This document shows, in pieces, positions 40,234 through 48,988 of a DNA stretch of 64,000 bases; the first letter of the stretch is position 1; every line of letters begins with the position of its first letter. The notes under the pieces were generated by a model that saw only the letters and a list, made by a program, of their open reading frames with translations, was not told where the DNA came from and did no database searches. The translations under genes were made by a program, and so were the position numbers. Origin of the DNA: Allobosea sp. UNC402CLCol (lineage in GTDB: Bacteria > Pseudomonadota > Alphaproteobacteria > Rhizobiales > Beijerinckiaceae); assembly GCF_000745475.1 (NCBI RefSeq), contig NZ_KN050692.1, positions 62,001-126,000 of the forward strand. The letters run 5' to 3'.

Positions 40234-40407
40234 ATGGCTGGTGAGGTCGAAATGCTCCTGCAGCCCGGCCAAACGGCCCGCAGCCGTTGGCTCGATCTAT
40301 GCTTTCGTCTTATCATCCTCGCGCTGGCGGCGTTGTGGCTGCTGGTGCCGCCCGCTGGCGGGGCGCCTATGGCGACGGATGGGAAGGCGATAGCGACCAC
40401 GCGATGA
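40234..40407 (+). CDS. 57-residue putative single-span membrane peptide
   Basis: A short gene with a very strong ribosome site (AGGAGG, spacing 5) before ATG at 40234. It encodes a polar N-terminus (MAGEVEMLLQPGQTARSRW), one transmembrane segment (LCFRLIILALAALWLLVP) and a short tail. Its stop codon overlaps the cysG start in an ATGA, so translation is likely coupled. It has no family I know. The same frame can be read from 40156, where an ATG overlaps the DUF934 stop, giving 83 residues. It could still be a leader translated without a stable product. Confidence 0.55.
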   Translation: MAGEVEMLLQPGQTARSRWLDLCFRLIILALAALWLLVPPAGGAPMATDGKAIATTR

Positions 40408-41858
40408 GCGAAAGACGCCCCGAGACGACCGCACGGCGCATCGAGCCGCTGGCGACGCTGCCGCTGTTCCACAAGCTGGCCGGCCGCAAGGCCGTGCTGG
40501 CCGGGAGCAGCGAAGGCGCACTGTGGAAGGCCGAACTGCTCGCGGCCGCGGGAGCGGAGCTGCATATCTTCGCCGGCCGCGATTCGGCATCTTTCGCGGC
40601 ACTCGCCGAGGATCCCGCCGCGCGCATCCATATCCACGCCCGGCGCTGGTCGCCGGAAGATCTCAATGGGGCCGCGCTTGCCGTCGCCGATCTCGACGAT
40701 ACCGAAGAGATTCGTGCCTTCGTCGCGGCCGCGCGCGCTGCCGGCGCCCCGGTCAACATCGTCGACAAGCCGGAATTCTGCGATTTCGCCTTCGGTGCGC
40801 TGGTCAACCGCTCGCCGCTCGTCGTCGCCGTTTCGACCGACGGGGCCGCGCCGGTCTTCGGGCAAGCGATCCGGGCCAAGATCGAGGCGCTGCTGCCGGC
40901 CGGGCTGAAGGGCTGGGCGCAGGCCGCGACCGATTGGCGCCCGAGCGTTCAGGCGCGCGAACTGCCCTTCGCCCTGCGCCGTGCCTTCTGGGAGCTCTTC
41001 GCCGGCAAGGCGATGGCCGAGCCCGAACGCGAACCGACGCAACAGGACGCGGCCGAGCTTTTCGCGAAGCTCGCACAGCTCGAATCGTCCTTCGACGGCA
41101 AGGGCCGGGTCACGCTGGTCGGCGCCGGGCCGGGCGATCCGGAACTGCTGACGCTCAAGGCGATCCGTGCCCTGCAGAGCGCCGATATCATCCTCTATGA
41201 CGATCTCGTCTCGCCGGGCGTGCTGGAATTCGCCCGGCGCGAGGCCAAGCGCATGCTGGTCGGCAAGACCGGTTACGGGCCCTCGGTGAAACAGGGCGAC
41301 ATCAATGCACTGATCGTCTCGCTGGCCTCGCAGGGCAAGCATGTCGTGCGGCTCAAGGGCGGCGACCCCGGAATCTTCGGCCGAGCCGGCGAGGAGATCG
41401 AGGCCTGCCAGGCCGCCGGCATCCCGGTCGCGATCGTGCCCGGCATCTCGGCGGCACAGGGCGCAGCCGCCTCGCTCGGCCTCTCGCTGACCCATCGCGA
41501 CCATGCAAGGCGGCTGCAATTCGTCACCGGCCATTCGCGCAAAGGCGAATTGCCCGATGATCTCGACTGGCGCGCCATGGCCGACCCGGCCGCCTCGACC
41601 GTGATCTACATGGCGCGCGCCACCCTGCCCGGCTTCCGGGAAAAGGCGCTCGCCGCCGGGCTCGATCCACAGACGCCGGCCGTCGCCGTGCTTGCGGCGA
41701 CACGGCCCGACGAGCTACGGATCGCGGCGACGATCGAAACCCTGCCGGACCGGCTCGCGGAACTTTCCGCGACCGGGCCGGTTCTGGTCCTGCTGGGACG
41801 TGCCTTCGGCTCGGCCCTGGCCGAGGCCGAGGCGGCGGCGGATCGCCGCCGCGCCTGA
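40404..41858 (+). CDS. cysG: Siroheme synthase (trifunctional CysG)
   Basis: A 484-residue protein. The N-terminal half (about 15-210) is the precorrin-2 dehydrogenase/sirohydrochlorin ferrochelatase domain, with the GRKAVLAGSSEGALWKAELL Rossmann segment and VNIVDKPEFCDF. The C-terminal half (about 225-475) is uroporphyrinogen-III methyltransferase, with VTLVGAGPGDPELLTLKA, YDDLVSPGVL and VRLKGGDPGIFGR. It makes the siroheme needed by the CysI upstream. The ATG at 40404 overlaps the previous stop (ATGA). Confidence 0.95.
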   Translation: MSERRPETTARRIEPLATLPLFHKLAGRKAVLAGSSEGALWKAELLAAAGAELHIFAGRDSASFAALAEDPAARIHIHARRWSPEDLNGAALAVADLDDTEEIRAFVAAARAAGAPVNIVDKPEFCDFAFGALVNRSPLVVAVSTDGAAPVFGQAIRAKIEALLPAGLKGWAQAATDWRPSVQARELPFALRRAFWELFAGKAMAEPEREPTQQDAAELFAKLAQLESSFDGKGRVTLVGAGPGDPELLTLKAIRALQSADIILYDDLVSPGVLEFARREAKRMLVGKTGYGPSVKQGDINALIVSLASQGKHVVRLKGGDPGIFGRAGEEIEACQAAGIPVAIVPGISAAQGAAASLGLSLTHRDHARRLQFVTGHSRKGELPDDLDWRAMADPAASTVIYMARATLPGFREKALAAGLDPQTPAVAVLAATRPDELRIAATIETLPDRLAELSATGPVLVLLGRAFGSALAEAEAAADRRRA

Positions 41859-41864
41859 GAGCGG

Positions 41865-41887
41865 GCGAGGAGAAGCATCCTCGCTTT
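41865..41887 (+). terminator. Weak terminator downstream of cysG
   Basis: GCGAGGA (41865-41871) pairs with TCCTCGC (41878-41884) around a 6-base loop, followed by TTT only. It is a possible but weak end of the siroheme operon before the sulfate transporter genes. Confidence 0.45.
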
Positions 41888-42009
41888 GGCCCGTAACGAT
41901 GCGGGGAGATGCGTGTTCTCCCCGGCGTCGAAACTTTGGAACGGGACCGCTGCCCGGCCACATTGTGGCAAGATCGAGATTTCAGTACGTTTCGTTTGTT
42001 ATTCAGAAC

Positions 42010-42039
42010 GGGCGGAGCTTCCTCAATCGGGCTCCGCCC
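42010..42039 (+). promoter_or_regulatory. Leader hairpin before the sulfate transporter
   Basis: GGGCGGAGC (42010-42018) pairs with GCTCCGCCC (42031-42039) around a 12-base loop, 22 bp before the binding-protein start. It is probably within the 5' untranslated RNA and might affect translation. Confidence 0.4.
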
Positions 42040-42060
42040 GGATCGCAACGGAGCCCTGAC

Positions 42061-43104
42061 ATGACACGACCCGCGTTTCGCCGCCTGCTTCGGGCCGGAC
42101 TGGTTCTGGGAGCCTTCACGATCTGCTTCGGCGTGGTCGCGGGAGCCCGCGCCCAGTCCATCGAGCTGCTCAACGTCTCCTACGATCCGACCCGCGAGCT
42201 CTACCGCGACATCAACGCCGCCTTTCTGGCGGATTGGAACGCCAAGCATCCCGACAGGAAGATCACGACCATCCGCCAGTCGCATGGCGGCTCGGGCGCG
42301 CAGGCGCGCACCGTGATCGACGGGCTCAACGCCGATGTGGTGACGCTGGCGCTGGCCGGCGACATCGACGCCGTCGCCGAGCGCTCGAAGAAGCTGCCGC
42401 TCGACTGGCAGAAGCGCCTGCCGGACAACTCCTCTCCCTACACCTCGACCATCGTGTTCCTCGTCCGCAAGGGCAATCCCAAAGCGGTCAAGGACTGGGG
42501 CGACCTCGTGAAGCCCGGCATCCAGGTCATCACGCCGAATCCGAAGACCTCGGGCGGCGCGCGCTGGAACTATCTCGCCGCCTGGGCCTATGCCGAAAAA
42601 GCTTTCAACAAGGACGACGCCAAGGTCCGCGACTATATTGCCAAGCTGCTCGGCAATGTCCCGGTGCTCGACACCGGCGCGCGTGGCGCGACCACGACCT
42701 TCACCCAGCGCGGCATCGGCGACGTGCTGCTCGCCTGGGAGAACGAGGCCTTCCTCGCCCAGGACGAGTTCGGCAAGGACAAGTTCGACATCGTCGTGCC
42801 GAGCCTGTCGATCCTGGCGGAGCCGCCGGTCGCCCTGGTCGACGGCAATGTCGACGCCAAGAAGACCCGCGAGGCCGCGCAGGCCTATCTCGAATTCCTC
42901 TATACGCCGAAGGCACAGGCGATCATCGCCAAGAACCACTACCGTCCACGCAACACCGAGGCGGCCGACCCCAAGGACCTCGCCCTGTTCCCGAAGCTCG
43001 AGCTCGTCACCATCGACAAGGATTTCGGCGGTTGGGCCAAGGCGCAGCCGACGCATTTCGGCGATGGCGGCACGTTCGACCAACTCTACAAGCCGGCACG
43101 GTAA
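42061..43104 (+). CDS. cysP: Sulfate/thiosulfate ABC transporter, periplasmic binding protein
   Basis: A 347-residue periplasmic protein of the Sbp/CysP family. A signal peptide (cleaved after AGARA) is followed by LLNVSYDPTRELYRDINAAF, the family signature. NPKTSGGARWNYLAAW, the GARGATTTFTQRGIGDVLL stretch and the anion-binding SHGGSG loop are present. It delivers sulfate (or thiosulfate) to the CysTW permease encoded next. The start at 42061 begins the signal peptide. Confidence 0.94.
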   Translation: MTRPAFRRLLRAGLVLGAFTICFGVVAGARAQSIELLNVSYDPTRELYRDINAAFLADWNAKHPDRKITTIRQSHGGSGAQARTVIDGLNADVVTLALAGDIDAVAERSKKLPLDWQKRLPDNSSPYTSTIVFLVRKGNPKAVKDWGDLVKPGIQVITPNPKTSGGARWNYLAAWAYAEKAFNKDDAKVRDYIAKLLGNVPVLDTGARGATTTFTQRGIGDVLLAWENEAFLAQDEFGKDKFDIVVPSLSILAEPPVALVDGNVDAKKTREAAQAYLEFLYTPKAQAIIAKNHYRPRNTEAADPKDLALFPKLELVTIDKDFGGWAKAQPTHFGDGGTFDQLYKPAR

Positions 43105-43108
43105 GTCT

Positions 43109-44002
43109 ATGACAACGACGGCGTCCTTCCGCTGGCGAGAGCCCAGTATCCTGCCCGGCTTCGGCCTGGCGATGGGCATCACCGTGACGGCGCTGTCGCT
43201 GATCGTGCTGATCCCGCTGGCGGGCCTGTTCGTGAAGGCCGCCAGCGCCGGCCCGGCCGATATCTGGGCGGTGGCGACCTCGCCCCGGACGCTGGCCGCG
43301 CTCAGGCTCTCCTTCCTCGGCGCGCTGTTCGCGGCGCTGGTGAACACCGTGTTCGGGCTGATCCTCGCCTGGGTTCTGGTGCGCTACGACTTTCCCGGCC
43401 GGCGCCTGATCGACGCGGCGGTCGACCTGCCCTTCGCCCTGCCGACCGCGGTCGCCGGCATCTCGCTCGCCGCCATCTATGCGCCGAACGGCTGGGTCGG
43501 CTCGTGGCTGGCGCCGCTGGCCTTTCGTTTCACCATCCCCTTCACCGATGTCTCGATCGGCTTCGACGGCAAGGTCGCCTACACGCCGCTCGGCGTCATG
43601 GTGGCGCTGATCTTCATCGGCCTGCCCTTCGTGGTCCGCACCGTCCAGCCCGTGCTGGAAGAGTTGCAGAGCGACGTCGAGGAGGCGGCAGCGCTGCTCG
43701 GAGCAAACCGTTTGCGCACCGTCTTCCGCGTCATCCTGCCGCCGGTGCTGCCGGCGCTGCTGACCGGCTTCGTGCTGGCCTTCGCGCGGGCCGTCGGCGA
43801 ATACGGCTCGGTGATCTTCATCGCCGGCAATATCCCGATGGTCTCCGAGATCGCGCCGCTGCTGATCGTGATCCGGCTCGAGCAGTTCGACTATGCGGGC
43901 GCCGCCGTAATGGCGACGATGATGCTGCTGATCTCCTTTGCGCTCATCCTGGCGGTCAACCTGGTGCAGGCGCGGGCGCGCCGGAGGTTCGGCGATGTCT
44001 GA
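43109..44002 (+). CDS. cysT: Sulfate ABC transporter permease CysT
   Basis: A 297-residue permease with about six membrane segments. The conserved DLPFALPTAVAGISLA motif (near residue 110), the EAA loop EEAAALLGANRLRTVFR and the GEYGSVIFIAGNIP segment mark it as CysT (CysU). It starts 4 bp after the cysP stop. Its 3' end overlaps cysW by 8 bases. Confidence 0.95.
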   Translation: MTTTASFRWREPSILPGFGLAMGITVTALSLIVLIPLAGLFVKAASAGPADIWAVATSPRTLAALRLSFLGALFAALVNTVFGLILAWVLVRYDFPGRRLIDAAVDLPFALPTAVAGISLAAIYAPNGWVGSWLAPLAFRFTIPFTDVSIGFDGKVAYTPLGVMVALIFIGLPFVVRTVQPVLEELQSDVEEAAALLGANRLRTVFRVILPPVLPALLTGFVLAFARAVGEYGSVIFIAGNIPMVSEIAPLLIVIRLEQFDYAGAAVMATMMLLISFALILAVNLVQARARRRFGDV

Positions 44003-44882
44003 CGCCACCTTGCCTGCCGCGACCGCGCCGGCCCGGCGCGATGGAAGCCGCGCCCGCGGCGAGAGCCGGTTCGTCCAGTTCGTGCTGATTGCGGTTTCGC
44101 TCGCCTTCCTGCTGCTCTTCCTGCTGCTGCCGCTGGTCACGGTCTTCGTCGAGGCTGCTGCCAGGGGCTGGGAAGCCTATCGTGCCGCGATCACCGAACC
44201 CGACGCGCAAGCGGCGATCCGGCTCACGCTCATCGTCGCGGCCATCGCCGTGCCCTTCAACACCGTCGTCGGGATCGCCGCGGCCTGGGCCATCGCCAAG
44301 TTCGAATTCCGCGGCAAGAACCTGCTGATCAGCCTGCTCGACCTGCCCTTCTCGGTCTCCCCGGTGATCTCCGGCCTGGTCTTCGTGCTGCTGTTCGGCG
44401 CGCAGGGCTATTTCGGTCCGTGGCTGCAGGCGCATGGCGTCTCGATCATCTTCGCGCTGCCGGGGCTCATCCTCGCCACGGTCTTCGTCACCTTCCCCTT
44501 CGTGGCGCGCGAATTGATCCCGCATATGCAGTCGCTCGGCTCGGCCGACGAGGAAGCGGCGCTGACGCTCGGCGCGTCGCCCTGGCGGGTGTTCTTCACC
44601 ATCACCCTGCCGAACGTGAAGTGGAGCCTGTTCTACGGCATACTGCTCTGCAATGCCCGGGCGATGGGCGAATTCGGCGCCGTCGCGGTCGTCTCCGGCA
44701 AGATCCGGGGCGAGACCAACACCATGCCGCTGCATGTCGAGATCCTCTACAACGAGTACATGGGACCGGCCGCCTTCGCCGTCGCCTCGCTGCTGGCGGG
44801 GCTGGCCCTCGTCACCCTCGTGCTCAAGACCCTGCTGGAATGGCATTATGGCGATGCGATCGCCGCCAGCCGCCGGCACTGA
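43995..44882 (+). CDS. cysW: Sulfate ABC transporter permease CysW
   Basis: A 295-residue permease. LLLPLVTVFVEAAARG, the DLPFSVSPVISGLVF motif, EEAALTLGASPWRVFF (EAA loop) and GEFGAVAVVSGKIRGETNT, with the MPLHVEILYNEY signature, identify CysW. It forms the channel together with CysT. The ATG at 43995 lies inside the end of cysT, giving coupled translation. Confidence 0.95.
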   Translation: MSDATLPAATAPARRDGSRARGESRFVQFVLIAVSLAFLLLFLLLPLVTVFVEAAARGWEAYRAAITEPDAQAAIRLTLIVAAIAVPFNTVVGIAAAWAIAKFEFRGKNLLISLLDLPFSVSPVISGLVFVLLFGAQGYFGPWLQAHGVSIIFALPGLILATVFVTFPFVARELIPHMQSLGSADEEAALTLGASPWRVFFTITLPNVKWSLFYGILLCNARAMGEFGAVAVVSGKIRGETNTMPLHVEILYNEYMGPAAFAVASLLAGLALVTLVLKTLLEWHYGDAIAASRRH

Positions 44883-44910
44883 CCCAAGCCTGGACGAAGG
44901 ACGAAAACCC

Positions 44911-45957
44911 ATGTCGGTCGCCGTCACCATCGAAGCCATCGAGAAGCGTTTCGAGAATTTCCCGGCGCTGCGCGGCGTCTCGCTCGACATCCAGCCGGGC
45001 GAGCTCGTCGCGCTGCTCGGCCCTTCCGGCTCGGGCAAGACCACGCTGCTGCGCCTGATCGCGGGGCTGGAAGAGGCCGACCGGGGCCGGGTCCTGTTCG
45101 GCGACATCGACACGCGGGCGCTGTCGCTGCGCGACCGGCGCATCGGCTTCGTCTTCCAGCAATATGCGCTGTTCAAGACGATGAACGTCGCCGACAACAT
45201 CGCCTTCGGCTTGCGGTCCCGCCCGCGCGAGGAGCGCCCCATCGCGAGCGAAATCAGCAAGCGCGTCAAAGGCCTGCTCGAACTGGTTCAACTGCCGGGT
45301 CTGGAAAAGCGCTATCCGAGCCAGCTCTCCGGCGGCCAGCGCCAGCGCGTCGCGCTCGCCCGCGCGCTCGCCATCGAACCGCGCGTACTGCTGCTCGACG
45401 AGCCTTTCGGTGCGCTCGACGCCAAGGTCCGCAAGGATCTGCGCGCCTGGCTGCGCGAATTGCACGGGCGCGTCGGCCACACCACCGTGTTCGTCACCCA
45501 TGACCAGGAAGAGGCGCTGGAGCTTGCCGACCGCGTCGCCATCCTCAACGCCGGCAAGATCGAGCAGGTCGGCTCGGCCGACGACGTCTACGACCATCCG
45601 GCGACGCCCTTCGTCTGCGAATTCCTCGGCGAGGTGAACAAGCTGCCGGTCAAGGTCGTCGGCAGCCAGGCCTTCTTCGGCGACCGGCCGGTGCTGGGCG
45701 GATTGTCGCAGAACCAGGGCGGCCCGGCCTCCCTCTATGTTCGGCCGCAGCATCTGCGCATCGTCGACGAGACGCCGCTCGCCCTGCCCGGCACGGTCGA
45801 GCATCTGCGCCGCAACGGGCCGCTGCGCCGGGCTGAGGTCGCTGTCGAGGGGCTGAAGAAGCGGCTCGACGTCGATCTCGCCAGCCAGGTCGCTCCCGCG
45901 ATCGGCGAGCGGGTGCGGCTGCGCATCACCCATGGCAACCTGTTCGCCGCCGCCTGA
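44911..45957 (+). CDS. cysA: Sulfate ABC transporter ATP-binding protein
   Basis: A 348-residue ATPase that powers CysTW. Walker A is GPSGSGKTT, the signature LSGGQRQRVALARAL, Walker B LLLDEPFGALD, and the switch His lies in FVTHDQEEAL. The C-terminal TOBE region (about 240-345) contains LYVRPQHLRI. It begins 28 bp after the cysW stop (GACGAAGGACG upstream). It completes the cysPTWA operon. Confidence 0.95.
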   Translation: MSVAVTIEAIEKRFENFPALRGVSLDIQPGELVALLGPSGSGKTTLLRLIAGLEEADRGRVLFGDIDTRALSLRDRRIGFVFQQYALFKTMNVADNIAFGLRSRPREERPIASEISKRVKGLLELVQLPGLEKRYPSQLSGGQRQRVALARALAIEPRVLLLDEPFGALDAKVRKDLRAWLRELHGRVGHTTVFVTHDQEEALELADRVAILNAGKIEQVGSADDVYDHPATPFVCEFLGEVNKLPVKVVGSQAFFGDRPVLGGLSQNQGGPASLYVRPQHLRIVDETPLALPGTVEHLRRNGPLRRAEVAVEGLKKRLDVDLASQVAPAIGERVRLRITHGNLFAAA

Positions 45958-45980
45958 TCCCGCTCTCGGGGGCACCCAGC

Positions 45981-46022
45981 GGTGCCGAAAACCGGTTTCC
46001 ACTTTTGGGCCCGATGCCCTAG
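45981..46022. repeat. Dispersed element, family B copy 2
   Basis: TGCCGAAAACCGGTTTCCAC then TTTTGGGCCCGATGCCCTAG, the same block seen in inverted-repeat form at 17717-17760. It sits between cysA and the OsmC gene. Confidence 0.7.
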
Positions 46023-46085
46023 CCTCCGCCCCCGAATCCCGCCGCGACAAGGGCGGCCGGTCCTCGATCCGGACAGGAGATCGCG

Positions 46086-46523
46086 ATGAAAGCACGCGCG
46101 AAATGGGTGGAAGGCATGGCCTTCATGGGCGAGGCCGGCAGCGGCCACGCGGTGATGATGGACGGTGCGCCTGACTATGGCGGCCGCAATATCGGCATCC
46201 GGCCGATGGAGATGCTGCTGATCGGGCTCGCCGGCTGCACCGGCTTCGATGTCGTCAGCATCCTCAAGAAGGGGCGCGAGGCGGTGACCGGCTGCGAGGT
46301 CGAGGTCGAGGCCGAACGCGCCGCCAGCGACCCCAAGGTCTTCACCAAGATCCATCTGCGCTACCGCATCACCGGCAAAGGCCTCGCTTATGCCAAGGCC
46401 GAGCGGGCCGTCACATTGTCGAAGGAAAAATACTGTTCGGCTTCGATCATGCTCGGGGCGACTGCCGAGATGAGCTACGAGCTCGACGTGATCGACGAAC
46501 TGCAGAAGGATGAAGCTGCATGA
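46086..46523 (+). CDS. OsmC-family protein
   Basis: A 145-residue OsmC/Ohr-like protein. MKARAKWVEGMAFMGEAGSG, the RPMEMLLIGLAGCTGFDVVS segment with the conserved Cys, and the second Cys in EKYCSASIML give the paired reactive cysteines typical of the fold. Members detoxify organic hydroperoxides or carry sulfane sulfur. It overlaps the next gene (a rhodanese) by 4 bases, which favours a sulfur-related role. The ATG at 46086 was chosen for the conserved N-terminus. Confidence 0.85.
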   Translation: MKARAKWVEGMAFMGEAGSGHAVMMDGAPDYGGRNIGIRPMEMLLIGLAGCTGFDVVSILKKGREAVTGCEVEVEAERAASDPKVFTKIHLRYRITGKGLAYAKAERAVTLSKEKYCSASIMLGATAEMSYELDVIDELQKDEAA

Positions 46524-47386
46524 GCCAAACCGGATTCGCAGGACTGATCGCGCCCGACGCCCTCGCCGCGCGTCTCGGCTACAAGAACCTCGTCATCCTC
46601 GACGTGCGCACCGCGGCGGATGGCGGCAAGGAAGCCTTCGACGCCGGGCATATTCCCGGTGCCGTTCATTCCGACTATGCCGCCGATGGCTGGCGCGCCA
46701 AGGTCGGAAACGCGCCCGGCATGCTGCCTGCCGCCGACCACCTCGCCACGCTGGTCGGCCGGCTCGGCATCAAGCCGCATGACGACGTCGTCATCGTCTC
46801 GGCCGGCACGGCCGCGACCGACTTCGCCGCGGCAGCGCGGGTCTACTGGACGCTGAAATTCATCGGCCACGGCCAGCAGGCGATCCTGGATGGCGGATTC
46901 AGGGGTTGGACGAGCGATCCGAAGCGGCCGGTCGAGAGCGGCCCGTCGCAGCCGAAGAGCACCGAGCCCTATCCGGTCGTCGCCCAGCAGCAATTGCGCA
47001 GCACGACGGATGCGACCCTCATCGCCTCGCGCAGCAAGCAGGCGAGCCTGGTCGATGCGCGTGGGCCGAGCTATTTCGAGGGACGCGAGAAGGCGGCCGA
47101 GGCGACGCGCGGCGGCCATATCCCCGGTGCGATCGCGCGCGACTATGCCGGCGCCTTCGAGGCTGGCACCGGCAAGCTCAAGCCGCGCTCCGAGCTGGAG
47201 AGGATCTTTGCCGTGGTGCCGCAGGGGCCGGCGATCTCCTATTGCAACACCGGCCATTCGGCAGCGGCGAACTGGTTCGTGCTCTCCGAACTGCTCGGCC
47301 GCGACGAGATCGCGCTCTATGACGGCTCGATGACCGACTGGACGCAGGATCCCGAGCGGCCGGTCGCGACGGGCGCGGCGGCCTGA
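46520..47386 (+). CDS. Two-domain sulfurtransferase (rhodanese)
   Basis: A 288-residue tandem-rhodanese protein. The second domain holds the active-site cysteine in SYCNTGHSAA (near residue 240); the first has IVSAGTAATD at the equivalent place and is inactive. It has no obvious signal peptide. The CNTGHSAA loop differs from the CGSGVTA loop of the paralogue at 3827-4681, so substrates may differ. It starts with an ATGA overlap on the OsmC gene and probably works with it. Confidence 0.88.
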   Translation: MSQTGFAGLIAPDALAARLGYKNLVILDVRTAADGGKEAFDAGHIPGAVHSDYAADGWRAKVGNAPGMLPAADHLATLVGRLGIKPHDDVVIVSAGTAATDFAAAARVYWTLKFIGHGQQAILDGGFRGWTSDPKRPVESGPSQPKSTEPYPVVAQQQLRSTTDATLIASRSKQASLVDARGPSYFEGREKAAEATRGGHIPGAIARDYAGAFEAGTGKLKPRSELERIFAVVPQGPAISYCNTGHSAAANWFVLSELLGRDEIALYDGSMTDWTQDPERPVATGAAA

Positions 47387-47424
47387 GCCGCTTTCGATTG
47401 CAAATCAGGCTGAAAAGGTTCAAA

Positions 47425-47461
47425 GGAAGCGCCGATCGCGTGTCACGCGCGCGGCGCTTCC
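47425..47461 (+). terminator. Strong hairpin after the second sulfurtransferase
   Basis: GGAAGCGCCG (47425-47434) pairs perfectly with CGGCGCTTCC (47452-47461), with an inner GCG-TGTCA-CGC pairing. There is no T run after it on the plus strand. It lies 28 bp before rimO and may be a transcript boundary or a leader structure. Confidence 0.5.
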
Positions 47462-47489
47462 TGACATTCTGGACATAAGCCATCAGCCG

Positions 47490-48809
47490 ATGAACGCCGT
47501 CGCGCCGAAAATCTCCTTCGTTTCCTTGGGTTGTCCGAAAGCCCTCGTCGATTCCGAGCGGATCATCACCTCGCTGCGTTCCGAGGGCTATGAGCTCTCG
47601 AAGAGCCATGCCGGGGCCGACCTCGTCATCGTCAATACCTGCGGCTTTCTCGACAGCGCCAAGGCGGAATCGCTCGAGGCGATCGGCTCGGCCATGGCCG
47701 AAAACGGCAAGGTCATCGTCACCGGCTGCATGGGCGCCGAGCCCGAGCAGATCCGCGACGCCTTCCCGAACGTGCTCGCGATCACTGGCCCGCAGGCCTA
47801 TGAGAGCGTGGTCTCGGCGGTGCACCAGGCGGTGCCGCCGAAGCACGACCCGTTCGTCGATCTCGTGCCGGACCAGGGCGTGAAGCTGACGCCGCGGCAC
47901 TACGCCTATCTCAAGATTTCAGAGGGTTGCAACAATCGCTGCACCTTCTGCATCATCCCGAAGCTGCGCGGCGACCTGGTCTCGCGGCCGATCGGCGACG
48001 TGCTGCGCGAGGCCGAGAAGCTGGCCAAGGCCGGCGTCAAGGAATTGCTGGTGATCTCGCAGGACACCAGCGCCTACGGCCTCGACATCAAATACGCGCC
48101 GTCGATGTTCAAGGATCGCGAAATCCGCACCCGCTTCTTCGAGCTCGCCCGCGAGCTCGGCCAGATGGGGATGTGGGTGCGCCTGCACTATGTCTACCCC
48201 TATCCGCATGTCGACGAGGTTATCCCGCTGATGCAGGAAGGGCTGGTGCTGCCCTATCTCGACATCCCGTTCCAGCACGCCTCCCCCAATGTCCTCAAGG
48301 CGATGAAGCGCCCGGCCCATCAGGACCGCACGCTCGACCGCATCCGGAAATGGCGCGAGATCTGCCCGGACCTCGCCATCCGCTCGACCTTCATCGTCGG
48401 CTTCCCCGGCGAGACCGAGGAGGATGTGCAGTTCCTGCTCGACTGGCTGAAGGAAGCGAAGCTGGAGCGCGTCGGCTGCTTCAAATACGAGCCGGTCAAG
48501 GGCGCGCCCGCCAACGACCTCGGCCTCGCCCTCGTTCCCGAGGACGAGAAGGAGGCGCGCTGGCACCGCTTCATGAAGGCGCAGGCCGAGATTTCCACCC
48601 GCATCGTCAAGGCCAGGGTCGGCAAGCGCATTCAAGTCATCATCGACGAGGCCGGGCCGACCGTCGCCAAGGGCCGCTCGAAATGGGACGCCCCCGAGAT
48701 CGACGGCAATGTCTATGTCGCGAGCCGGCGCCCCTTGCGCCCGGGCGACATCGTCACCGTGAAGATCGAGCGCGCCGACGCCTACGACCTGCACGGCGTC
48801 GCGGTCTGA
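47490..48809 (+). CDS. rimO: Ribosomal protein uS12 methylthiotransferase
   Basis: A 439-residue radical-SAM enzyme that methylthiolates Asp of ribosomal protein S12. The N-terminal UPF0004 domain has SLGCPKALVDSE and VNTCGFLDSAK plus VTGCMGAEP, the three cysteines of the auxiliary cluster. The radical-SAM motif CxxxCxxC is in EGCNNRCTFCIIP (near residue 148). A C-terminal TRAM domain (about 375-439) follows. SLGC-PKALVDSE and the TRAM start distinguish it from MiaB. It starts 28 bp after a strong hairpin. Confidence 0.95.
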   Translation: MNAVAPKISFVSLGCPKALVDSERIITSLRSEGYELSKSHAGADLVIVNTCGFLDSAKAESLEAIGSAMAENGKVIVTGCMGAEPEQIRDAFPNVLAITGPQAYESVVSAVHQAVPPKHDPFVDLVPDQGVKLTPRHYAYLKISEGCNNRCTFCIIPKLRGDLVSRPIGDVLREAEKLAKAGVKELLVISQDTSAYGLDIKYAPSMFKDREIRTRFFELARELGQMGMWVRLHYVYPYPHVDEVIPLMQEGLVLPYLDIPFQHASPNVLKAMKRPAHQDRTLDRIRKWREICPDLAIRSTFIVGFPGETEEDVQFLLDWLKEAKLERVGCFKYEPVKGAPANDLGLALVPEDEKEARWHRFMKAQAEISTRIVKARVGKRIQVIIDEAGPTVAKGRSKWDAPEIDGNVYVASRRPLRPGDIVTVKIERADAYDLHGVAV

Positions 48810-48850
48810 GCCGCGCCTTGAGAGCTTGCTGATTTTAGGCGGAAACACAG

Positions 48851-48948
48851 GGTCATCCCGGGCCTGACCCGGGATCCATGCCAGAGCGTTTCCGACGAAG
48901 GTTCGGGCATGGATCCCGGCTCTCCGCCTTGCTCCGGCCGGGATGACC
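48851..48948. repeat. Palindromic intergenic repeat, family A copy 6
   Basis: GGTCATCCCGGGCCTGACCC at the left and GGATCCCGG... CCGGGATGACC at the right, with GGGATCCATG / CATGGATCCC inside. It lies between the convergent rimO and small secreted protein genes. Confidence 0.9.
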
Positions 48949-48988
48949 CGCCTTTCCTCGGAATGCGCTCCAGCGCGTCCGACTTCCC

